Source of the DNA: Algoriphagus sp. A40
GTDB lineage: Bacteria; Bacteroidota; Bacteroidia; Cytophagales; Cyclobacteriaceae
Length of the DNA: 60,982 nucleotides
Direction of reading: 5' to 3'
Assembly (NCBI RefSeq): GCF_002002735.1
Contig: NZ_MUNY01000043.1
Location: 1-60,982, forward strand
The translations under genes and the position numbers were made by a program. The notes beneath the pieces are model-generated. The model made no database searches and was not told the origin of the DNA. It saw nothing but the letters and a program-made list of their open reading frames with translations. Below are positions 54,367 through 60,982 of this stretch, in pieces; within the stretch, counting starts at the first letter, position 1, and the number at the start of each line of letters is the position of its first letter.

Positions 54367-55056
54367 TTGAGAGATAAGAACATTATTTGGCTTTATTTGT
54401 TTTTGATAGCCACTTTGGCGGATTTGGCCTTCGTGATCGAAGGGAATTCAGACCTGAGATTTTTTTCGAAACCCCTGATTCTTTTAGGCTTAATTCTCTA
54501 TTTCTACCGAATCACAAAACCAATTGCGGCTACTTTGTTAACCAAATCTATCCTGGGAGCATTGGTTTTTTCATGGATAGGAGACATTCTCCTGATGTGG
54601 TCCCACCTTTTCATTTATGGATTGGGGGCTTTTCTGATGGCCCATATCTGTTACATCATCGGATTCAAGCTTGCGCAAAATGGCCCAACCCGTCTGGATC
54701 AAGTTAATTTTGTAAAGTCTTTTTTCTACAATCTGCCCATATTTCTGGCTGCGGCCTTCGTTTTCTACCTCATCAATCCCAATCTGGGAAACATGAAAAT
54801 CCCGGTCATTGCCTACATCATTGTGATCGTTAGCATGGTGGTTACCGCCAGGGACCGGTTCAAAAAATGTAATCCTGCCTCCTTCTGGCAGGTATTCGTC
54901 GGCGCAATTCTATTCTTCATTTCAGATGGTGCCATTGCCATCAGCAGGTTTTTCGCTGATTTCCCTGAATCCGGAATCTTGATCATGGGGACTTATGCCA
55001 TCGCCCAACTCTTGATTGTGATGGGAATCCGTTCTTTCCTGATTAATCACAAATAA
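54367..55056 (+). CDS. YhhN-family membrane protein (lysoplasmalogenase-like)
   Basis: A 229-aa polytopic membrane protein with about eight hydrophobic segments. The phrase SKPLILLGLILYFY, then FSWIGDILLMW, and ISDGAIAISRFF near the end, are typical of YhhN/TMEM86 proteins. Animal and some bacterial members hydrolyse lysoplasmalogens; the substrate here is not known. TTG is the probable start, since no ATG lies near the promoter or the first membrane segment. The gene is followed at once by a terminator shared with aspS. Confidence 0.82.
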   Translation: MRDKNIIWLYLFLIATLADLAFVIEGNSDLRFFSKPLILLGLILYFYRITKPIAATLLTKSILGALVFSWIGDILLMWSHLFIYGLGAFLMAHICYIIGFKLAQNGPTRLDQVNFVKSFFYNLPIFLAAAFVFYLINPNLGNMKIPVIAYIIVIVSMVVTARDRFKKCNPASFWQVFVGAILFFISDGAIAISRFFADFPESGILIMGTYAIAQLLIVMGIRSFLINHK

Positions 55057-55057
55057 A

Positions 55058-55077
55058 AAAGAGGCCGAAGCCTCTTT
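55058..55077. terminator. Bidirectional terminator between the YhhN-family gene and aspS
   Basis: 8-bp stem AAAGAGGC / GCCTCTTT with tetraloop CGAA. A T-containing tail is present in both directions (CTCTTTCATTATTTTT on plus; CTCTTTTTTATTTG on minus). Confidence 0.85.
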
Positions 55078-55099
55078 CATTATTTTTGACTGAAACATC

Positions 55100-56854
55100 T
55101 TATTTCTTCAAACTCACTCGGATCGAAAGCTCCTCCAACTGGTCATCTGCAATCGTACTCGGAGAGTCGATCATCACATCTCTACCTGAGTTGTTTTTTG
55201 GGAAAGCAATGTAATCCCGGATAGAATCCGAACCTCCGAAAATCGCGCATATCCGGTCGAATCCGAAAGCAATTCCTCCATGTGGAGGTGCACCGTATTC
55301 GAAAGCTTCCATCAAGAAGCCAAATTGCTTCTGCGCTTCTTCGTCCGTAAATCCAAGATGCTTAAACATCAGCTGCTGCGTCGGACGATCATGAATTCGG
55401 ATGGATCCTCCTCCCACTTCTACCCCATTGATCACCAAATCATAGGCATTGGCGCGAACTGCACCCGGATCAGTTTCCAACAATGGAATATCTTCACGCT
55501 TCGGTGAAGTAAATGGATGGTGCATTGCATGGAAGCGCTTGGTATCCTCATCCCACTCCAAAAGCGGAAAATCAACAACCCAAAGCGGTTTGAAGACATT
55601 TCTGTCTCGGAGTCCCAAGTCTTCTCCCATTTTCAGTCTGAGTTCGGAAAGCTGCTTGCGGACTGTTTTTGCATCACCACTCAACACCAACATCAAGTCT
55701 CCTGGGGCTGCACTAAATGCATCAGCCCAAGTTTTAAGATCTTCAGGGGAATAGAACTTATCCACACTTGACTTTAGCGTTCCGTCAGTGTTGTATCGGA
55801 GGTAAATCATTCCTTTTGCACCGATCTGAGGGCGCTTCACCCATTCGGTCAACTCATCGATTTGTTTTCTGGTGTATTCCGCTGCACCTTTTGCACAAAT
55901 ACCGACAACCAGTTCTGCACTGTCAAAAATTGCAAAGCCTTTTCCTTTGGCCAAGTCGTCCAACTCCACAAATTTCATATCAAAGCGAAGATCCGGCTTG
56001 TCGTTTCCATAACCTTTCATCGCATCAGCAAAAGTCATGTGCTCGACATAGCCCAGTTCTACGCCTTTTACTGATGAAAAAAGATGCTTAACTAAGCCTT
56101 CGAAAGTATTCAGAATATCCTCTTGGGTCACAAAAGCCATTTCGCAGTCAATCTGTGTAAATTCAGGCTGACGGTCAGCGCGAAGGTCTTCGTCACGGAA
56201 ACACTTCACAATCTGAAAATATCGGTCAAATCCTGAAACCATCAGCAATTGCTTGAAAGTCTGTGGGGATTGAGGCAAAGCATAAAATTCTCCAGGATTC
56301 ACACGGCTTGGTACGACAAAATCCCTCGCGCCTTCAGGCGTTGATTTAATCAAAACCGGGGTTTCCACTTCGATGAAGTTTTGCCCATCCATGTACTTTC
56401 GGGTTTCCTGCATCATTCTGTGACGCAACTGGAGTTTTTCCCGAACGACATTTCTTCTCAGATCCAGGTAGCGATACTTCATTCGCAGTTCGTCCCCTCC
56501 GTCAGTTTCGTCCTCAATGATAAATGGAGGAACTTTGGCAGCATTGAGTACATCCAATTGACTGACCTTAATTTCGATGGAGCCGGTGGGCATTTTATCG
56601 TTCTTGGCGGTCCTTTCGATTACTTTACCACTCGCGGATACCACAAACTCACGACCCAATTGAGCGGCTTTTTCCAATAAACTCTTTTCAGAAGAGCCTT
56701 CCTCAAAAATCAACTGAGTCAACCCATACCTATCTCGAAGATCTACCCAGATCAACCCTCCTTTGTTACGGACCCGCTGTACCCAGCCTGCAAGAGTCAC
56801 TTCCTGATTTACATGGTCGAGGCGCAATTCGCCACAAGTATGAGTTCTCAACAT
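55100..56854 (-). CDS. aspS: Aspartate--tRNA ligase
   Basis: A 584-aa class II synthetase that charges tRNA-Asp. The N-terminal anticodon-binding OB fold is at 1-110 ([22 protein letters not shown]). The catalytic core has motif 2 in [18 protein letters not shown] and motif 3 in GIAFGFDRI near the end. The large insertion between them and the overall length match the bacterial (D-type) enzyme. A TATCTTTG promoter element lies 26 nt before the start. It is in the same window as two tRNA-like genes with the GUC anticodon, but 24 kb away; no direct link is shown. Confidence 0.97.
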   Translation of the reverse strand: MLRTHTCGELRLDHVNQEVTLAGWVQRVRNKGGLIWVDLRDRYGLTQLIFEEGSSEKSLLEKAAQLGREFVVSASGKVIERTAKNDKMPTGSIEIKVSQLDVLNAAKVPPFIIEDETDGGDELRMKYRYLDLRRNVVREKLQLRHRMMQETRKYMDGQNFIEVETPVLIKSTPEGARDFVVPSRVNPGEFYALPQSPQTFKQLLMVSGFDRYFQIVKCFRDEDLRADRQPEFTQIDCEMAFVTQEDILNTFEGLVKHLFSSVKGVELGYVEHMTFADAMKGYGNDKPDLRFDMKFVELDDLAKGKGFAIFDSAELVVGICAKGAAEYTRKQIDELTEWVKRPQIGAKGMIYLRYNTDGTLKSSVDKFYSPEDLKTWADAFSAAPGDLMLVLSGDAKTVRKQLSELRLKMGEDLGLRDRNVFKPLWVVDFPLLEWDEDTKRFHAMHHPFTSPKREDIPLLETDPGAVRANAYDLVINGVEVGGGSIRIHDRPTQQLMFKHLGFTDEEAQKQFGFLMEAFEYGAPPHGGIAFGFDRICAIFGGSDSIRDYIAFPKNNSGRDVMIDSPSTIADDQLEELSIRVSLKK

Positions 56855-56880
56855 TTTGATTCCTTGATTTTTTGGGAGGT

Positions 56881-56888
56881 CAAAGATA
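56881..56888 (-). promoter_or_regulatory. -7 element for aspS
   Basis: Minus strand TATCTTTG, an exact TAnnTTTG match, about 26 nt before the aspS start. The -33 element is not clear. Confidence 0.55.
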
Positions 56889-57035
56889 AATATTTGATTC
56901 AGAGATCACCATTTCTGATTTGAAGATTCGCAATTAATGGAAGATTTCTCTTTAAAAAAGTCACATTTTCTATAGAAAATTTTAAAAAGTTATAAATCAG
57001 CTTTTTTCATTTTTCTTTTTCTTTCTGCAACATTG

Positions 57036-57052
57036 CGGCACGAAAATTGGCA
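57036..57052 (+). promoter_or_regulatory. Sigma-54-like -24/-12 site upstream of the M23 peptidase
   Basis: CGGCACGAAAATTGGCA resembles the sigma-54 consensus TGGCACG-N4-TTGC, with GG and the second element at about the correct spacing but GG instead of GC at -12. It lies about 95 nt before the ATG. No RpoN gene or enhancer-binding protein is visible in the window. Confidence 0.3.
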
Positions 57053-57148
57053 GTTTTTACATGTGATGAGGCTTTCCATTTGGAAAAAAGGCCTGATTTC
57101 ACTTGATTGGAAATTATTTTAAACCCATCCCATAAAACTTAGTGATTA

Positions 57149-58453
57149 ATGAACAATAAATGGATAGGTATTGTGGCTCTTGCACTCACCCTCGGAGCCG
57201 GTGCCATTTTCCAAATCAGTGAAAGGAACGAGTCTCTGAATGATGCTCACCTGACCACAACGGCCGATAGCGCGGCAATTGAAAAACAAAAAGAAGTATT
57301 CCTCTATGGAATCAATGTCACTGGCCTGAGCATTGTGGAAGGAACCGTAAGCAAAAATCAAACCCTGGCATCCATTCTTTCCCCATTTAATGTTCCCTAC
57401 CAAATCATTGACGAAATCGCCAAAAAATCTAAAAGCGTATTTGATGTAAGATGGATCGCGGCAAATAAAAAATTCACGATTCTCAAGTCGAATGACTCTA
57501 CTCAGGCACAATTTTTTATTTACGAGCCAAATCCCGCCGAGTATGTAGTGTTTAATCTCGACTCCATGGAGATCTATAAAGCTGAAAAGCCGGCCATCAT
57601 TAAGAAAAGGGAAATCGGCGGTGTAATCGAAACGTCGCTTTATGTGGACATGGTCAAGCAGGGAATTTCACCTGAAACCATTGACGAATTTGCGGATTTA
57701 TACGGTTGGTCTGTGGATTTTCAACGACTTCAAAAAGGCGATTTGTTTAAGGTGGTTTTCGAGGAAAAAGTTATCGAGGATGTTGTAGTTGGAGTTTCTG
57801 AGGTTCAATTGGCCTATTTTGAGCACATGGGGCAGCCTTACCATGCCATCCCTTTCGAGCAAAACGGACAGGTTACATTTTTTGACCAAAATGGAAACAG
57901 CTTCAAAAAAGCATTCCTCAGAGATCCTCTCAAATACACCCGAATCAGCTCCAAATACAATCTCAAGAGATTTCATCCGGTTCAAAAACGGTACAAAGCC
58001 CACCTTGGAACTGACTACGCAGCAGCGACCGGAACAGAAATCCGTTCAGTGGGTGATGGAACTGTCACCGAAGCCCGCTACTCTTCCGCAAACGGAAACT
58101 ATGTGAAAATCAAACATAACGGAACCTACACTACCCAATACCTTCACATGTCCAAAATCGGGAAAGGGATCAAGCCCGGAAGCCGCATCAGACAAGGGCA
58201 GGTGATTGGATATGTGGGAAGTACAGGCTTAGCCACCGGACCGCATCTTTGTTTTAGATTTTGGAAAAACGGAAAGCAGGAAGACTGGCTAAAAGAAAAA
58301 ATCCCGCCTTCTGAGCCAGTTTTAGAAGCAAACCGTGCGGCTTTCAATGCCAAAAAAGACGAATCACTGAGGCTTTTGGCCGAGATCGGAACCAACGGAG
58401 AAAAGAAATTAATCGCAGAACTTCCTGGTCAAATCCAAAGAATAGAAGAATAA
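57149..58453 (+). CDS. M23-family (LytM-like) peptidase with altered HxH motif
   Basis: A 434-aa envelope protein. It has one N-terminal membrane/signal segment (WIGIVALALTLGAGAIF). A middle region with LysM/OapA-like strands (SKNQTLASILSPFNVP) precedes the M23 domain at about 280-375. The domain has HLGTD (His285, Asp289), GNYVKIKHNG, YLHMSK (His333) and then GPHLCFRF. In the usual family that last motif is HxH; here it is His366-Leu-Cys368, so the second His, a zinc ligand, is Cys. Cys can also bind zinc, so activity is possible; I believe this variant occurs in other Bacteroidota, but could not check. The role would be peptidoglycan cross-link cleavage or activation of another hydrolase. 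Confidence 0.87.
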   Translation: MNNKWIGIVALALTLGAGAIFQISERNESLNDAHLTTTADSAAIEKQKEVFLYGINVTGLSIVEGTVSKNQTLASILSPFNVPYQIIDEIAKKSKSVFDVRWIAANKKFTILKSNDSTQAQFFIYEPNPAEYVVFNLDSMEIYKAEKPAIIKKREIGGVIETSLYVDMVKQGISPETIDEFADLYGWSVDFQRLQKGDLFKVVFEEKVIEDVVVGVSEVQLAYFEHMGQPYHAIPFEQNGQVTFFDQNGNSFKKAFLRDPLKYTRISSKYNLKRFHPVQKRYKAHLGTDYAAATGTEIRSVGDGTVTEARYSSANGNYVKIKHNGTYTTQYLHMSKIGKGIKPGSRIRQGQVIGYVGSTGLATGPHLCFRFWKNGKQEDWLKEKIPPSEPVLEANRAAFNAKKDESLRLLAEIGTNGEKKLIAELPGQIQRIEE

Positions 58454-58489
58454 AAATTTTCCTGTTCCTTCTTAAAAAATATCCCAATG

Positions 58490-58528
58490 GTGGATTTGAT
58501 CGGTTAAATTTCGATCAAATCCACTTTT
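58490..58528 (+). terminator. Strong hairpin plus T-run between the M23 gene and rluF
   Basis: Perfect 13-bp stem GTGGATTTGATCG / CGATCAAATCCAC with a 9-nt loop, then TTTTGTATTT. It ends only 10 nt before the rluF start, so besides terminating the M23 transcript it may attenuate rluF. Confidence 0.8.
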
Positions 58529-58534
58529 GTATTT

Positions 58535-59266
58535 ATGGCGCCAGAAGAATCCATACGAATCAATAAATACCTCAGTGAGGTTGGGTTTTGTTCCAGAAGA
58601 GCAGCAGATCAGCTTTTGGAGCAAAACAGAATTACAATCAACGGAAAACTTCCAGAATTGGGCACCAAGGTTTTTCCGCAGGATGAAGTTCGGGTTGATG
58701 GGAACCTGGTCGGGAAGCCAAAAAAAGTGCATACCTACATCGCCTTTAATAAACCAATTGGAGTGGTGTCCACCACGGATGTCAAAGGTGAAAAAAACAA
58801 TATAATTGACTTCATCGGACATCCGGAGCGGATTTTTCCGATTGGCAGATTGGACAAAGACAGCGAGGGACTAATCCTTCTGACCAGTGAAGGGGATATT
58901 GTCAACAAAATTCTTCGCTCCAAAAACAACCACGAAAAAGAATACATCGTAACAGTGGATCGGCCGATTGACGGCAATTTCATCAGAAAGATGTCCTCTG
59001 GAATACCAATTTTAGGCACAGTCACAGATCCCTGCAATGTGGAGCTGATCAGCAGATTCAAGTTTCGGATCATTCTGACTCAGGGATTGAACAGACAAAT
59101 CCGGCGTATGTGTGAGTTTCTGGGCTATACCGTCAAGCAGCTCAAGCGGATCCGGATCATGAATATCCATTTGGATATCCCTGTCGGAAAATGGAGGGAT
59201 CTGAGTGAAAAAGAACTGGCAGAACTGAATTCCCTGATTGCCGACAGCTCTAAGACTTTCGATTAA
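58535..59266 (+). CDS. rluF: RluF-type 23S rRNA pseudouridine synthase
   Basis: A 243-aa enzyme of the RsuA/RluF group. The N-terminal S4 domain starts at once (IRINKYLSEVGFCSRRAADQLL), which fixes the ATG start. The catalytic motif is GRLDKDSEGL (Asp in the LD pair), followed by FRIILTQGLNRQIRRMCEFLGY. These features fit RluF (E. coli position 2604) better than RluB/RluE; the exact target is inferred. No promoter element was found between the preceding terminator and the start. Confidence 0.85.
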   Translation: MAPEESIRINKYLSEVGFCSRRAADQLLEQNRITINGKLPELGTKVFPQDEVRVDGNLVGKPKKVHTYIAFNKPIGVVSTTDVKGEKNNIIDFIGHPERIFPIGRLDKDSEGLILLTSEGDIVNKILRSKNNHEKEYIVTVDRPIDGNFIRKMSSGIPILGTVTDPCNVELISRFKFRIILTQGLNRQIRRMCEFLGYTVKQLKRIRIMNIHLDIPVGKWRDLSEKELAELNSLIADSSKTFD

Positions 59267-59294
59267 GTCTCACCAAAACTTGGGAAGGTGACTG

Positions 59295-60146
59295 TCAGTT
59301 TTTCCTTTGGTAAACTCGTACATAATCCACCAAGTATTCACTTGGGAAAAAGCTTCCACTAGGGTCGCCCCCGTTTCCTCCAATAGCCAGATTTAATAAA
59401 AGGTAATGAGGGTGTCGAAAGGGATTAATTCCATCCGGATTGAGTGTTTCTGCAAGGTCGATTTCATTCAGGAGTTCATTGTCCAGATATAACCTGATAG
59501 TTTTCTCGGACCATTCCATTCTCCAAAGATGGAACTTTGATGGCCAAGCGGGGTCTTTTTTCAAAAAATTCTCAAAAGGGATTTTTGCTTCATCCCATTT
59601 CGCCTTGTACTGGCCTTCGTCAGCCCAGGCTGCATTTGCAAGGATAGTCGGAACATCTTTTACCCGGTAGTACTCCATGATATCAATTTCCCCATTGGCA
59701 GGCCAAGGGTTTTTGATGCCTAAAGTCCAGATGGCAGGCCACATCCCCAAAGCCGTATCGATTTTGGCCCGCACTTCCACAATTCCGTATTGGAAATCAA
59801 ACTTGCCTCGGGTGTTGATGCTGGAAGATGTGTAATCAGCCTGTTTCCGGCTTTTTCTCCAATCCAGATTATCGGATGCAAAATTAGGATTGGGAACAGT
59901 TTCTCTTTTTCCGGTAATGATCAAATTCCCTTTTCGCACAATGGCATTTTGCTCTTGGTACCATTGCAATTCCTGATTTCTGACTAAGCCTTTTTCGAAG
60001 CTCCATTTGGTAGAATCCACCTTTCCGTTTTGGTCAAATTCATCTTGCCAGATCAAAACGTAACCAGATTTTACCGGATCAAATTGTTCCTGTGAAAAAC
60101 AAATTCCGCTGGATACTATAAAAATTACAGAAAGGAGATTTCTCAT
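59295..60146 (-). CDS. GH16-family endo-beta-glucanase-like enzyme
   Basis: A 283-aa secreted or periplasmic glycoside hydrolase. ATG 60146 gives a signal peptide (MRNLLSVIFIVSSGICFSQ); an upstream in-frame ATG at 60248 would hide it. The catalytic signature GEIDIMEYY gives nucleophile Glu153, Asp155 and acid/base Glu158. Other family marks are LIWQDEFDQNGKVDSTKW, GMWPAIWTLG and LLLNLAIGGNGG. This set is common in laminarinase-type beta-1,3-glucanases, but other GH16 specificities are possible. There is no T9SS sorting domain. Confidence 0.9.
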   Translation of the reverse strand: MRNLLSVIFIVSSGICFSQEQFDPVKSGYVLIWQDEFDQNGKVDSTKWSFEKGLVRNQELQWYQEQNAIVRKGNLIITGKRETVPNPNFASDNLDWRKSRKQADYTSSSINTRGKFDFQYGIVEVRAKIDTALGMWPAIWTLGIKNPWPANGEIDIMEYYRVKDVPTILANAAWADEGQYKAKWDEAKIPFENFLKKDPAWPSKFHLWRMEWSEKTIRLYLDNELLNEIDLAETLNPDGINPFRHPHYLLLNLAIGGNGGDPSGSFFPSEYLVDYVRVYQRKN

Positions 60147-60201
60147 GGTATTTAGGTAGTCACAGGATAAGTATAGTAATTTTTGAAATTTTAACCCAAA
60201 A

Positions 60202-60228
60202 AAAGCCCCCAGTTTACTGGAGGCCTTT
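60202..60228 (-). terminator. Terminator of the OmpA-family gene
   Basis: On the minus strand, AAGGCCTCCAGT pairs with ACTGGGGGCTT with one mismatch, then a run of T. It starts 26 nt after the OmpA-gene stop. Confidence 0.7.
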
Positions 60229-60254
60229 AGGTTAAACTTATCAATCACTTCTTG

Positions 60255-60982
60255 TTACATCGTATCCACTTTCTTCTGTCTGCCGGTGTAGCCGAAGGAG
60301 GACTTGCCCACTCTCAGCTCTGTTCTGCGGTTCAGCTGGTGCATTGCAGGGGTACAGGTCACCTCGTCGCAGTTGTGGATCGGCTTGGTTTTGCCAAACC
60401 ACTGGGACTCCAGTCTGTTGTCTTCCACTCCTCTGTTTTTCAGGTAGTCTTTCACCACCTGCGCTCTGCGCTCGGACAGTTTCTTGTTGTACTCCTCATC
60501 TCCGCGCTGGTCGGTGTGACCCTCGATGTACAGCATCAGGTTCGGCATACGCTTCAGCATGATCGCCGTGCGCTCCAGCTCGGTCTTGTGGACACTTCTC
60601 AGCATGGACTTGTCAAAGTCGAAGTAGATCGTCGGAATGTCGTTGATCTCTTCCTGGATTTTCTCGAAGATGTCTTCCGGCTCGCAGAAGTCCATGTCCT
60701 TCAGCTCCTGAGGGATGTCATACTGCTTGGTCGGGTCAGGAAACGCTTCCAGTACCAGCTCGGAACGTCTGTTCAGCTGGTGGTTCTCCTCGTTGCAGGG
60801 CTTCCCGTTGCCGCAGTCGTTGATCAGCTGGCTTTCTCCAAACCACTCCAGCCTGACCCGGTCGGCACTGATCCCTCTGGCTCCCAGGTATTCGGTCACT
60901 GCTTTCGCCCGGTTGTTGGACAGCGTGATGTTGTATTCGTCACTCGCTCTGGAGTCGGTATGCGAGGCCACCAACAGGTCCA
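60255..60982 (-). CDS. OmpA-family protein with two tandem OmpA domains (5' end outside window)
   Basis: Only the last 242 codons are in the window. The reading frame stays open through the window's edge (Asp-Leu-Leu-Val-Ala-Ser-His-Thr-Asp), so the start lies beyond 60982. Two copies of the OmpA peptidoglycan-binding domain are seen. The first has SHTDSRASDEYN and LSNNRAKAVTEYL; the second has IYFDFDKSMLR, then IEGHTDQRGDEEYNKKLSERRAQVVKDYL. Each ends with a Cys pair and HQLNRR(S/T)EL. The role is outer-membrane anchoring to the wall. A longer N-terminal region (for example PD40 or beta-barrel) may exist outside the window. The codons are strikingly rich in C/G at the third position compared with neighbours, as expected for a highly expressed gene. 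Confidence 0.88.
   Translation of the reverse strand, partial: DLLVASHTDSRASDEYNITLSNNRAKAVTEYLGARGISADRVRLEWFGESQLINDCGNGKPCNEENHQLNRRSELVLEAFPDPTKQYDIPQELKDMDFCEPEDIFEKIQEEINDIPTIYFDFDKSMLRSVHKTELERTAIMLKRMPNLMLYIEGHTDQRGDEEYNKKLSERRAQVVKDYLKNRGVEDNRLESQWFGKTKPIHNCDEVTCTPAMHQLNRRTELRVGKSSFGYTGRQKKVDTM

Overview
The window looks like a chromosomal segment of a Bacteroidota bacterium, most likely order Cytophagales (Algoriphagus/Cyclobacteriaceae-like). This is inferred from several signs: three proteins ending in type IX secretion (T9SS) C-terminal domains, a TonB-dependent receptor with an N-terminal carboxypeptidase-regulatory-like domain, a DUF4105 membrane protein, an LVIVD lipoprotein, promoters of the TAnnTTTG type, and starts that mostly lack Shine-Dalgarno sequences. 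No species is claimed.

Layout. (1) 1-23.5 kb is dominated by two giant secreted T9SS proteins of about 4,355 and 2,983 aa. They are built from tandem Ig/PKD-like repeats and share one C-terminal module (glycine-rich domain, FnIII-like domain, sorting domain). A short secreted ORF precedes the first giant, and a degenerate three-copy hairpin repeat lies between the two. (2) 23.8-29.8 kb holds an LVIVD lipoprotein with a bactofilin-like tail, convergent with a 1,459-aa membrane-anchored AsmA-like protein. (3) 29.8-31.3 kb has no convincing protein gene. It carries two unusual tRNA-like genes with variable arms of 54 and 56 nt, each followed by its own terminator, with REP-like palindromes between them. 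(4) 31.3-41.5 kb is housekeeping and metabolism: rluD, a PLP-dependent deaminase/desulfhydrase, an AlbA_2 protein, uvrB, a DUF4105 protein, a third T9SS protein, a GntP-type permease and a RidA-like protein. (5) 41.4-50.5 kb (minus strand) holds an MltF-like transglycosylase, a hydrolase/MFP/RND/TolC efflux operon and a DUF481 outer-membrane protein. (6) 50.7-61 kb holds an Oar-like TonB-dependent receptor, a YhhN-family protein, aspS, an M23 peptidase, an RluF-type pseudouridine synthase, a GH16 glycanase and the 3' part of an OmpA-family gene that runs off the window.

How the genes fit together. Much of the window concerns the cell envelope and surface: T9SS cargo, outer-membrane receptor, efflux, wall hydrolases, lipoprotein and AsmA-like proteins. 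The giants look like surface adhesins or filaments in which repeat arrays are being homogenised; two 279-bp units are identical by eye.

The most unusual item is the tRNA-like pair. All canonical tRNA core contacts are kept, the D-arm is leucine-type, the anticodon reads GUC (Asp), the discriminator is G and the variable arm is far longer than normal. I could not run searches. Domain names come from sequence patterns read by eye, and coordinates were counted by hand.
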